From positions 44,481,662 to 44,545,661 of the forward strand of contig CM070604.1 in assembly GCA_036346395.1 (NCBI GenBank): 64,000 nucleotides of DNA. The letters are read 5' to 3'. The notes under the pieces are model-generated. The model saw only the letters and a program-made list of their open reading frames with translations. It was not told the origin of the DNA and did not search any database. This stretch comes from Hsuehochloa calcarea (Eukaryota; Streptophyta; Magnoliopsida; Poales; Poaceae). The translations under genes and the position numbers were made by a program. Of this stretch, positions 10,894 to 22,261 are shown in pieces (position 1 is the first letter of the stretch; every line of letters begins with the position of its first letter).

Positions 10894-12680
10894 TGTTGGA
10901 CCGTAAAGGCGACTAGAGGGGGTTGAATAGGAGCACACTCACTTTTTCCCAAAGTATGAATTCAACACAATTTCACTCCAATAGCTATGATGAAGCTATG
11001 AAGATCAATATACCAGTACAGCGGAAGACTAGTATTGAATCCAATAAAATCCCTAAGCAATATGACAGAAATCAGCAAGAATCAAATCTAATAGAGTCGG
11101 CGGTCCGACCACGTTATATCAAGGCGGTCCGACCGGTACCAAATCGGTCTGACCTCTGGTGTGGGGCGGTCGGACCGGCACCAAAATCGGTCTGACCTCG
11201 GTGGGGCGGTCGACCGCGTGCTCCGTAACAAAGAAAAACGTACGATGACGGTTGCAATTAGGTCTAACTTTTGATTCTCAACTCCAAACTTCACGAAACT
11301 TTGCACACACCTTCTCTATGATATTAAGGACCTATTCCAATCAACAATTATGATAATTCTTGGACGAACAAATATCTTTTACGATCTGATTGAAGAAGGG
11401 TGCAAAACCGGGCAAAAGTGAAAACTAGATCCAATCGCTTGCTCGTGGGTGATTGGTGATCAAATTGATCCTAGATGGGTTTCCACACATCACAGCAAGC
11501 TAATCCACGTGAAAGAATCAATCAAAAACTCGTGGATCAAAGAAAGCCCTAAAATCACGAAATTGAAAGCAAGAACGAAAAGAGACTTATCTCAAGCAAA
11601 CCTTGCATAGATTAAGAACGTGATCGTCGCTGGATTACACCCACGCCATCAAGGATCAGTGGTCAATCCAAGATCACGAAATTCTTCTCAAACCATAAAG
11701 AGCCCTAGCCTCCACCTCAACTCCTCTAAGCCAATTAGGGTTTCGCAACAAAAGAGGCGAGAGAGAAAAAGAGCTGGCTGGTGCAGCCACCACCTCCCCC
11801 TATTTATAGTGGAGGCCTAGACTCCTAGGGTTTGACTCCATTGGGCTCCCGTTAAGGCCCACTAACAAACGGGTCACACACGCACGCTTCGCAAAGCGCC
11901 GTCTTTAACCTTTTGACCTAAACCACTTCACCATGCGTCATGGATTTGCCAATAGGTCACCCTTGTCCATCTTGTGTCACGCTTGAGTCGTTGATCTCAC
12001 CCGCATCGCCAATCGCTCGACCTCAACTCTCCAAGTCTACTCCCGATCCTCCTCGCCGCTGACCGCCGCTGACCACCAAGCTACTGCACAACTATAGACA
12101 AGCAAACACGAATTCGGGAACAAGTTCTTCACAACTTGACCCATGTTAGTCAAAACATGCATCATGCAAACCATATGCCACGATACCAATGCCTTTGACC
12201 TAACCAATTAACATCGCCACGAAGTTGGCCGACGTTCAAGTAGAAACCGGTCCGACCGCTCCATATGAGCGGCCGACCGCCCTTGGCCGGCCGGACCGCC
12301 TCGTGAGCGGCCGGACCGCCCTTGGGACTTAGCAGAATTTCAACCCCGAAAATCCAAACCTTATGGAAACTTTAAACCAATAGAACTTTTTATCGAGACT
12401 CCAAAATCATGAGACCAAGTGCATTGGGATCCTCACTTGCCTACAACACCTATTTTTGGCCCACTGCTTTGACCACTTTGGTCATCGCCGGTCCGACCGC
12501 CCCACATGGCCGGTCCGACCGATTTGGGACCGGTCGGACCGCCGTGTAAGGACCGGTCGGACCGCCCCTGTCCAGTAAGCCTGTAACTTTGTCGAAAACA
12601 TGTGAAACGACAAACCGTAAACGCCATTGCCAATTGTCACATCATCCTAAGATCTGGAACATATCCCCATGAAATCCACA
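10894..12680 (-). mobile_element. Solo LTR of the A/B copia family
   Basis: Nearly collinear with the LTRs of element B (34600-36374 and 41034-42811): minus-strand start TGTGGATTTCATGGGG at 12680, end GGTCCAACA at 10894, and a TATAAATAGG promoter word near 11800. Flanks are GGTTC (10889-10893) and AGTTC (12681-12685), a TSD with one change. It carries several CCGGTCGGACCG-type palindromes. No internal region is present. Confidence 0.85.
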
Positions 12681-12778
12681 AGTTCCAACATGAATCAACA
12701 CCTCACTCCACTAAGGTTGCTCTTCCTCCACTCCGGAGATGGCGAGCACCAAACCACTCACAATCACACCGGGCCTTC

Positions 12779-15700
12779 TGTCGGGACCCGAAAATACATC
12801 TCAGGAACCCTCTGTGTATTCTGAACTAGTTCCAGATCAGTAGCTAGCTCACACAGGGAACAGTGATGAAATACCATCCATTTATTCGATTTAACTAGAA
12901 AGATCTCAAAATAACAAATAATAATAACTTGACCTTATGGTCAATGTTTACTTAACTTGCCACGCAGGGCTTAAAGAAACAAATAAACTCTTACAGCGGA
13001 ACGAGAAACTTGGAAAGGGCAATCAACATGCCCACAGGCAATCGAGTGGAGAACGCATCATAATCCGCAAAACCTTCATAGTCTTCCTTCTGAAAGAACT
13101 CCTGTGCAGCTTGATATTCTTCAACTGATCAACAAAGGCATGAGCCGTGAGTACATAAAGCACTCAAGCAGTCGTAGGGAAATGTATGCAAATAGTATTC
13201 ATGCAAGGCTTACCAAAGGTTAGTCAGATGGTTCTTTTGCGTAAAACAAAGATTTATGACAAATACAATAAATAGATTGAAATGCGTAATTGAAAAGAAT
13301 AATAAATACGTAAACAATTTCTTTGAAATAACCAGTGAACTAACCATTCACTTCTCAACCAAACCAATGACAAGTGAACTCCCCATTCACCCGTCGAAAC
13401 AAACCACCAAGTGAATTACCCATTTACCGAACAAACATTATATTCATCAAGTGAACTTCCCATTCACACTCCGACTTATTTTTAGAAGAAACTCTATCTC
13501 CTGTGTGAAATCCCCGAGCACGCCCATAACATGGACACGGCCATTCGAATAGTTTTACACACTTTGCAGAGGTTGTACAGCTTGACCCACAAGACACGAC
13601 TTCTCTAGTTGGTTTGGCATCCGTCGATACCACTGCTCACTACCTTAGGTAAGCAGGCTAGAGCACGTGACAAAGCCTTTACAAAGCTCCTTCTTAACCC
13701 AGTTCTGCTCGCTGAGGTTTTAACACTGAATGTCTCCATCCGAACAAACAGGGCCCCCCTCTTGCGCCATAGTGAGTACGACCTCGTAACTCACTCTTCC
13801 AAGACAGAACCAGAAATAAGATATTGCTAATTAATCAGCCAGGTCCTGCTCATACAGTACATGTGGTTGTACGGTTAAGGCTCAGTTCAATGGCGCACAA
13901 GATTAAGTCCTTGACGAGTTACTTAGGCGATCTTTCCACAAACCCACAACGTGTTAAATCCACACCCTCAATCCACCATCCACTCGCCTGAGTGAAAACC
14001 ATTTTGTTTAAAAGAAACCAATGACATCCCCTGTCATGGTACACAAGTTTTAACAACAGTGGCTAACCACCACAATTCCATACATCGTTAAGTCAAGATT
14101 AATCATTAAGACACATGTGATGATGAACCCATCGAGACTAGGCTTGACTAAGCACTAATACGATACCCATGTTGGTGATACAAATATGTCCAACTAAAAT
14201 TATCCAAGCTAGGGTGACAAAGGATTCATGGCATTCAAATGTTCCACGAAGGCATAATGACAATAGGTAATAACTAAGCCCAAAACAATTGATATAAAGA
14301 TAGCATGCAATTGTATAACACAATATACTTTTGAAATCATAGGATCAATATGATCAAAGGACTACGGCTTGCCTTGGAATAAATCCTGGGATTGATCTTG
14401 ATCTTGGTGTACTTCTCCTTGTTCAAAACTTCCCGAAGTAGCAACGTCTACTCCCAAAACAAGTAAATGGAACAAATAAATATCAAACAGAGATAAAACC
14501 AACTCCAAAAATTAAATAAAAATCATAAATAAATAGACCTCGAATTTAGATGAATTTACAAATTTGAATGGGCTCAATCGGAGTTCGGATGCAAAAGATA
14601 TGGGCCTTGGAAGATTGAAAATAAATCAAAACCCTAATTTGGATTTTAATTTAATTTCTCGATTTATTTTTCAATGGAAAAATCGACTTATGACGTCAGC
14701 TGACGTCATCGAGGATATTTCGGCTGGAATTAAAATCAACCGAAGGTGGGTCCCACTTGGACGTGACTGGGTGCACTGTGGATTGAGTCCAAGGAGGTTT
14801 GGCTCGGGAGGGGGTTCGGGTGTACCACGTGGCAGCCAACAGGGAATCGACGAGGCGCCACAGGGGACATAGCTTCTGAGGTGGCTGCCTGGCTGGCGCT
14901 GACCTGGCACAGCCCAAAGGAGAGGAAAACTCGGCCGAGGACCTTGCCGGCGGCGGCGACGGCGATCGGCGGCGAGACGGCGGTGGCGGAATAGCAAAAC
15001 GGAAAGCCGGGGAAGTGGCGAAGCTGAGGGGGGTGGTGGCTGGGGTCGGCGACGACGGCTCACCGGTGGCGACGACAATGGCAGTGGCGGTGACGAGAGG
15101 GCGTTGCCGGACGAGGCGGCAACGGCGGAGGAAGCACCGGTGGGCAAAAGCGAGGCTGCACCGGGTAGCTAGAGCTATTGTGATTCCGATGGCATCGGTC
15201 GCACTGCCGGCGGAGGTTGGACGGCTGCGGAAGACGGCGGCGAAGGAGGTTCGGCCGAGAAGATTGCCGGCGACAATGCGGCACCGGGAAGGAGAGCGAG
15301 GGTGCGGTACCTTAGGGATTTTGGAGAGGGAGGAGAGGCGAAGAGAATAGAGGGGTTGGGTGGCCTTTTATAGCGCCGGGAGAGGGGAATCCGAGGTGGA
15401 GACGACGGCGGCAGCGGCGTGCGGCATCGGGACTCCAGGGGAGTCCAGGTTGAAGACGATGACACGCTGGCGAGGGCGGGCCCACCAGACAGCGGGAGAG
15501 GGAGCGGGCGCGGTGCGAGCGAGAGATTGCGAAGTGGGGCCCACCCGGCAGAGAGAAGGAGCGAGGCGCGGGCAGAGCTGGGCTGAGGCAAGCGCGGAGA
15601 TGGGCCGAGGGGTTGGGCCGAACTTGGAACAGTGATGGGCTTCGCCCTGTTACTGTTATGAGGAAATTAATAGATTTTCCTTTTTCGAAAATAGCAGAAA

Positions 15701-15943
15701 ATCTAAATGGCAATTAGAAAATAGCAAATGCACTCAGAAAAATTCTATAAAATTCTATAAAATATATCTAAGCCCATAGAATCCAAATTAAATAATTTTA
15801 ATAATAGTTGATGTTGGAATTAATCATGTTAAATTGTTTTTGATCCCTGAAATTTCTAATTAAGCTTTAACTTTAGTAGAAAAATTCAAATGGTTATTTT
15901 TCTTTTAAAACTTTAAAACATGCCAAATTTTTGGGATGTTACA
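12779..15943 (-). mobile_element. Gypsy-like solo LTR
   Basis: On the minus strand it starts TGTAACATCCCAAAAA (15943) and ends GGGTCCCGACA (12779). Exact TSDs CCTTC lie at 12774-12778 and 15944-15948, where the interrupted host LTR resumes. The 3.17 kb length and the TGTAACATCC start resemble the chromovirus LTRs elsewhere in the window. The GC-rich stretch at 14880-15620 gives long overlapping open frames on both strands but no recognisable domain. Confidence 0.8.
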
Positions 15944-16530
15944 CCTTCTCACAAGCTTCTTTGAGAAGATCACCAGGCACGACGCCTTCACGCCGTCTAG
16001 GTGTCGGCAAACACCAAGAGAAACAAGTCTCAACCTTCACTTGAACTAATCAAGTGTCAACGCTCAAGTGGATACACAATCTACTACCTAAGGCAGCACA
16101 TGCACTTAGGGTTTGCTCTCAAATCTTACTAAGTGCAACACATGCACAAAATAGAATGAGAGGCTTGCTCTTAGCTCAAGAGGCTCAATAGAAGTTCACA
16201 ATAGCACCAGCAACCAACCCCAACTGGCCAAGGTGGCTATATATAGCACACACACAAAAACTAGCCGTTGGGGGAAGATTCCCTCGAATCTGCACAGGCC
16301 GGTCTGACCGCCAACTAATGGCCAAACGGACCGCCCGTGCCCCCAACGGTTATAAAACTAGCCGTTGGGCCTTCGGCCGGTCTGACCGCCACCAAATCGG
16401 TCAGACCGCCAAGGCTGTCTGGTCCGACCGCCCGAGGCAAAATCGCCTAAGTCCCAAAACGGGTGCTCTCTGGAATAAACATTCCGCACGAACCCCGGAA
16501 CTTCCGCACACCGGTAGTTCCGTGTTCACA

Positions 16531-17596
16531 AATGGAAGTGGGATTTCGTCGGCATGGACTTTATCACCGGTCTGCCCCGAACATCCAAGGGCAAGGATTC
16601 CATCTGGGTTGTCATTGATTGGTTGACTAAAGTAGCACTTTTCTTGCCGGTGCGGGCTAAGATTTCTGTAGGTCAGTTGGCAGACCTCTATATTTCCCGC
16701 AGCGTGTGCTTGCATGGTGTGCCCAAGACGATTGTTTCGGATCGTGGTTCTCTTTTCACCTCTCGCTTTTGGCATAGTTTGCAAGAGGCTATGGGAACCC
16801 GTCTTACCTTTAGCACAACATATCACCTCCAAACTGATGGTCATACCGAAAGGGTCAACCAAGTGTTGGAGGACATGCTCCGTGCTTGTGTCTTTTCCTA
16901 TGGGAAGCATTGGGAGAAATGCTTACCATTCGCCGAGTTTTCTTATAACAACAGCTTTCAGGCCAGTCTCGGCATGGCACCTTTCGAGGCCTTATACGAG
17001 AGAAAGTGTAGAACCCCGTTGAATTGGTCTGAGACCGGCAAAAGACCTTTCTTAGGTCCGAACTCGATCAATGAGGCCGAGAGTCAAGTCCAGCTTATTC
17101 GTGATCGCTTACGCACAGCTCAATCCAGGCAAAAGAGCTATGCGGATTGCCGTCGTCGTGAGTTGAGCTTTGAGCCTAATGACTTTGTTTATATCAAAGT
17201 CTCTCCTTTAAAGGGCCATCAACATTTCGGCGTCAAGGGCAAGTTAGGTCCTCGATATGTCAGTCCCTACCGCGTTATTGAGAAGAAAGGAGCTGTTGCC
17301 TATAAGTTGGAGTTGCCAGTGCACTTGAGGGGGTACATGATGTGTTCCATGTGTCCTAGCTAAAGAAGTGCCTCCGTGTTCCAACAGAGGTAGCTCCGTT
17401 GGAAACTCTCGATATTCAGGAAGATTTGACCTATTGCGAGCATCCTGTTCGCATACTCAATGAGGCTGAACGAAGAACAAGGAATAGAGCCATCAGATTC
17501 CTTAAAGTTCAGTGGTCGAACCATTCTGAGTATGAGGCTTCTTTGAAAAGGGAAGATCGTCTCCGTGCAGACTATCCATCTTTCTATACCAAGTGA
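16531..17596 (+). pseudogene. Chromovirus (Ty3/gypsy) integrase and chromodomain, 5'-truncated
   Basis: The 3' end of a gypsy pol. The frame begins with WKWDFVGMDFITGLP, holding the first integrase Asp. It continues with IVSDRGSLFTS (second Asp) and QTDGHTERVN (catalytic Glu), so the DDE triad is present. The C-terminal domain has LGPRYVSPYRVI, then a chromodomain-like tail (FLKVQWSNHSEYEASLKRED) ending at 17596. An extra G in the run at 17330-17334 shifts the frame, and a TAG at 17357-17359 stops the shifted frame, so the product is broken. Protease, RT and RNase H are missing, cut at 16530. The tail style fits the Tekay/Del clade (inference). Confidence 0.85.
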
Positions 17597-17617
17597 GCCA
17601 AATCTCGGGAATAGATT

Positions 17618-17635
17618 TTTGTAAGGGGGAGGTTT
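17618..17635 (+). other. Polypurine tract of the chromovirus
   Basis: TTTGTAAGGGGGAGGTTT lies between the pol stop and the LTR start TGTAACATCCC at 17636. This is the plus-strand primer site, and it shows that the following LTR is the 3' LTR of the same element. Confidence 0.75.
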
Positions 17636-20600
17636 TGTAACATCCCAATTCTAAGTCTTGGTTTAAAATGTAAGAAAACGAGAAGAAATTAAAACTTTTC
17701 TTGCATCTTGAAGTCCTTGATCATTTCTGTAATTCTTGTAAAGGAATTATGGAAATCAAAAATCAAAATCCTCAATTGACTCCAATCAAAAACCTCCTTG
17801 GCAAAGATCTTGTGCCAAACCTCTGGAAATAATTTTCCTTGGATCTAGGACTGATATGTGACAGCTCTGAATTATCTCATAATTTTTAGAAATTATTTGA
17901 TAATTTTGGAGGCAAGTCAAACCTTGGTCAAACCCTAACTCAAACATTCTGGACTTTCTGGAGAAGAATGCATTACATAAAAATCTCTGGAAATTTTATG
18001 TAAGGTTTATCCTGAAGTCAGCAACCTCCAGTTAAAATTTCATAATTTTTGGAGCTGGTTTGCTACCTTAAGCCAATCCTCTAAAAATCAGCTGTTTAAT
18101 TCAAACCCTAGCTGATTTTCACTATTCCTTCGGCGCGAGTCAGACTCAGGCTCGAGCCAAGTGACTTGGTTCAATCAACTAACTGCACCCGGCACGGTCG
18201 CTCGGGCGCGAGCATCGTGGATCGTTGGATCCGAGATCAACGACTCATGTGCGTGTGAACGTTCGGACCATCTGAACGTTTCGATCAACGAGAGTCGTTG
18301 GATCTTAGATCAACGGCCTGGATTGAACTGAACGTCCGGACCGGCCGATCGTCCCGTTCATTTGAACCGTCCGATTTGGAGATAACGACCTGGTTTGAAG
18401 TGAACGTTCGGATCGTTCCAATCGTCCTGTTCATTGGAACCGTCCGATTTCGATCCAACGGTGGCCGCGTCGTCTCCTTCCTCGCGTCTGAGCAAGCGTG
18501 CGGTTGAGTCAAAAGCCATGGCGTGTTCAGGACCTGGAGCAGCGTAGTGTCACCTCGGTGACCACCTTTAAACGGCTCCTTCTACTCGCATTAAATGCAC
18601 GTCGTGCACCGCCCTCAAACGTCCATTGCTCAACTTCTCCCGTCACTCTCAGAGCTCTCATGGCAGGTTTGACCCGAGGGGGACTATTGCCGTTGCTCTC
18701 TGCCATCTCAGCTATTTACGCCCCCTTGTTTCCACTCTTGGCTTCCTTTAGCTTTTCCACAACTCTAGCTAGCACCTCAGTGCTTGTTCGAGCTTGACTC
18801 ACCCGAAAACACATCGGCCGCCATTGCCGAGCTTCAAGCTTTTGGTGAAGGCGGTACCTCAGTGGCTCTCACTCTTAATTTTTTGCTCCCTCTGCTCCCT
18901 CTTTATTCACTCCAGCTTAACCCTCACTTAATTTCACTTATCTTTCTCAGGGCCTGGCTGAATTTGGATTTTATCTGTTTCGGCCGAAGTTCATCCCCTT
19001 TCTTCTTCCTCAGCGCCGGAGCAGCTCCAACCATTCTCTGTGCCTCTCCTGTGCTCAGGTAGCTCCACATTAGTCCCTAGATTTTTGGCACAAGCTAACT
19101 TGGACCGCAGCGGAGCTTCTTTGTATTTTTTGTTTTCAACCGTTTTTGGTCATCTCTGTCAACTCCGGCTTGCGGGCGTTCTAGAACGCCGCAGCCTCAG
19201 TGAATGGTCCCAGTGTGTGCGCAAAGCTATTGCGGGCCCATTTTGGACCTTAGCTCGCGCCGCCGTGACCAGAGTCGCCGGCGGTGAGCCTCCCTTCGCC
19301 GTCGAGTTTGTCGGACGAACTGTGCGCGAGCATTTAGAACGTAGTTCACTGTGGACCGTGATCTTTAGATCAACGGCCCAGGATCGCGTGAACGTTCGGA
19401 CCATCCGAACGCGGCGATCCATGTGTACTGTAGGATTTTAGATCAACGGCTCAGATTCGAGTGAACGTTCGAACCATTCGAATGTCTCGATCCACATGGA
19501 CCGTTAGATCTAAATCCAACGGTGAACGTAAGAGCCGCGCGCGCGCTGTGCTCTGCCCGCGTGGGCCATCGGATTTTAGATCTACGGCCCAGGTTCACGT
19601 GAACGTTCGGACCGGTCAAAAGTTCCTTCTTCGTTGTGAGCCGTCCATCTCTAGATCAACGGCCCACATCTATTTGAACGTTCGGACCGTCCGAACGTTT
19701 CCATCCGCGTGGACCATTGGATCTAAATCCAACAGTGGGGTTTGTGAGCCGCTTGAGCGCGCGTTGTCTCGTGGACTTGGACTGTTGGATCCAAGATCAA
19801 CAGTCCAAGTTCGTCCCCGTCGATTTAATCTCAGATTTTCCCGAGAGGATTATTTGTTAACTGAAAAATGCAATTAACTCGTAAAATGCATAACTATTTC
19901 TCTGTAAACTATTTTTGAGTGAATCCAAGTTTACTGGATTCCTCTACTAATGAGTTTACTGTGAAAATTAGTTTGAACATGTTACTTTTCCCAAAAAGTT
20001 TACTTATGCATTTTGCTTTTGCTCATTTCATAGCTTTGAAAAATTGTAGAAAGTGCATCATAGCTCCAAATGAGATGAATCCAATTGGGTTGTTCATCTC
20101 ATGAGGTGCTTGATTCACTGTAAAACTTTCAGCTTCACCACATTTCTAGAAAATGTTGCCAAACCATTTAATTAGGTTGAATAGTAGTATTTATGATTTA
20201 TGAGGCTGAGCAGATATGTTTTGCTGATATCTTTTGCATGAAGAATCCAAATCAATTGGTTCTTATTGCTAAATTCCTTATAAATCATGCTCTTGCTGCT
20301 GTAAAAATTTCAAAGCATTCAGAGAAGGTTTGCTGCTGAGTCTTTTTCGTACTCGTTATTCTTATCGATTCTTTTTCGCTCTTTCGTTAGGTTCCAACTT
20401 GCTTTCAAATGTACTATCTTATTGCAAATAAAGATTTATTTATGCTGAAAATGAAACATACAACCTACACTCAAATAAGCTTGCATGTAGCATATGCATA
20501 GGTCTGTTATTCTACACGTAAGTCTTGCAGAGTACAATTTTTGTACTCATTTGCTTTGCTTAACTATTTGTTGCAGAGGAGGAAGGTGAGCCCCTAGGGC

Positions 20601-20986
20601 CTCACTTTTGTAAGATGTGCTGTGGGTTTGACGACTAGCTTGGCGGTCCGATCGGTTGCCTTGTAGGTTAAAGGCACACTGATTGGCTCTTTTGTTTATC
20701 ACCATCTTATGGCATTTCACTTCCGCTGTCTAATTGATTATTTGTATGATTTTTGGCCGGTCGGCCTCTCTTTTGTAATAACTTTACTATGTATGTCTTT
20801 GGATCTGTCAATTTTCTGCTTCGGTTCTATGTGAATGAATGGAATTGATGCATGACTTTTGTAAAGAGGTGTGTATACTGCATTTTTGGGAAGTATACAT
20901 GTCTCGAGTCTCGGTTTATTTGATTTGTGATGCTAGGACCGAATGGATGGTTAAGCATTACAAGCCTGATAAACCGGGGTCTCACA
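17636..20986 (+). mobile_element. 3' LTR of the chromovirus
   Basis: Begins TGTAACATCCCAATT and ends GGGGTCTCACA, 3351 bp. It is placed directly after the polypurine tract and the chromodomain frame. It shares start, end and terminal landmarks with the solo LTR at 1195-8501. The matching 5' LTR and the rest of the element are not in the window, so its TSD cannot be tested. Open frames inside show no domain. Confidence 0.8.
18240..19815. repeat. Array of palindromic GAACGTTCGGACC units in the LTR
   Basis: At least seven degenerate copies of a two-part unit occur: GGATCTTAGATCAACGGCC, then GTGAACGTTCGGACCGTCCG. Clear copies lie near 18265, 18330, 18400, 19380, 19455, 19600 and 19675. The second half is palindromic around GGACC, and many copies are followed by a partner GATCTAAATCCAACGG. 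Spacing varies from about 60 to 130 bp, with one large gap. Confidence 0.65.
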
Positions 20987-21359
20987 GTTTCAAAGATGAT
21001 ATTCTCAGTAGGTTAGAAAACACATTTGCCAACCTTTAGAATACTCATCACAAGGAATAAGGTACATGGACTTACACCATTTGCAAAACACATTTGCAAA
21101 CTTAAGTCACATGCTACAAGGGTTATGCATGAGCCTCGACTATTTGCAAAACACATTCGCAAATAAATAGCATCATGCCTAGATGAGCTAGAGCAACCAC
21201 GATGAGCTATCAACACATGACTAACTCAAACTACTAGTTAAGACCCCTCTTAATAGTATGGCAACCTATACTAGCAATCTGGTCTTCCAACCAAACACCA
21301 AGACCGATAAAAGATTAGGAACACATCCTTAGCCCTAGCTAGTTATACATTTGCATTGC

Positions 21360-21625
21360 ATCATCCTGAAGCTTGATGACACACATCATCACTTCAAGTT
21401 CGGGTCATTAACTTGATAATCATAAACACATGATGATCCTTTGCTTGACCTCCATCAACACATGATGGGTCTTCTCTTGTCTTGACGATCAACTCATGAT
21501 CATCTTCTCTTCTTGATAAGCATCAACTCATGATGCATCCTTTACACCAAGCTCTTGACTTGATGATCAACTCATGATCATCCTAAGTCTTCATCATCCT
21601 GGAATATAATCATCCTGGAATATAA
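21360..21625. repeat. Degenerate CAACTCATGATCATC repeat
   Basis: Variants of TTGATGATCAACTCATGATC and CATCAACACATGATG recur at least six times at about 40-50 bp spacing, with CTTGAC words between them. The core TCATGA is palindromic. Probably part of a retrotransposon spacer. Confidence 0.55.
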
Positions 21626-21802
21626 ACTATTCATCCAACTTATAGAAAATGTTAGTTCCACAATGTGATTACCATTAGTCACCACAACAAACCATTGTCA
21701 CATAATGACCGGACAAGATACTTCAATCTTTCCCTTATTGGTAATTAATGATAACAATTTTAATTACACATAAATTGAATATAGATAAATGTAACACAAC
21801 GT

Positions 21803-21925
21803 GAGTATACATGAACTACACAAGTTACATATACTCACGACTTGAGTATGTAAGAACTACACAAGTTCTATATACTCAAAATATGAGTATACAAAAACTA
21901 CACAAGTTCTATATACTCAAACGGA
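21803..21925. repeat. Three 41-bp tandem units with palindromic ends
   Basis: Units start at 21803, 21844 and 21885. Each begins GAGTAT, contains ACTACACAAGTT and closes ATACTC, so each unit's ends are inverted repeats that could fold into a small hairpin. Confidence 0.75.
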
Positions 21926-22261
21926 TATGTTTAGAGTAAAGATCCCAAATATATGTGGAAGACGGAATATGAATCAATACTAATGAAACCACAAAATGTA
22001 GAATAAACTCTCCCTAAATGTGTGCATACACAATTGTGTAAAGAAGACATATGCACATATTCAAGTTTAACTTATGGTGGAGTTCATCCTATATTTTGGA
22101 TCCGAGGAATGCAACATTATATAAGAGTACAAGTTGAATGCATACCTCCTTGAATTTCACATTTATAACCAAATGAGACTACACATGATAATACTAAACA
22201 AGAGAGTTAGTCTCACAATTAGATTTGTCATTAATCACCAAAACACTCCATTAACTCATAA

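Larger units (their letters stand above)
10502..16530 (-). mobile_element. LTR of copia family E, split by two solo LTRs
   Basis: Three blocks (10502-10893, 12681-12778, 15944-16530) line up in order with the LTR starting at 63225. Shared landmarks are the TGTAAGATCG start on plus, GGTGTCGGCAAACACCAAGAG, and a TATA-like word followed by AAAACTAGCCGTTGGG. On the minus strand it would run from TGTGAACACGG (16530) to CGATCTTACA (10502). There is no primer-binding site or polypurine tract beside it, and the flanking 5-mers (CACGT and AATGG) do not match. It may be a solo LTR rearranged at one end or a truncated element. Confidence 0.65.
20987..22261. other. Non-coding repeat-derived sequence
   Basis: No gene is seen. 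It lies between the 3' LTR of the chromovirus and the broken 3' end of element C. The stretch at 22070-22260, read on minus, begins GGAGTGTTTTGGTGATTAATG, a style common in copia LTR or spacer sequence. The 3' LTR expected for element C is not found here. Confidence 0.4.

Noticed and set aside
14564..15635. Several open frames up to 158 codons on both strands
   Set aside because: GC-rich interior of a gypsy solo LTR with exact TSDs; the frames are composition-driven.
16531..17596. Intact host gene for a chromodomain protein
   Set aside because: It is followed by a polypurine tract and LTR, and it carries a frameshift and a stop; it is retrotransposon pol.
1195..20986. A single giant gypsy element with LTRs at 1195-8501 and 17636-20986
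   Set aside because: The first LTR has its own near-matching TSD and is followed by copia sequence with no primer site, so it is an independent solo LTR.
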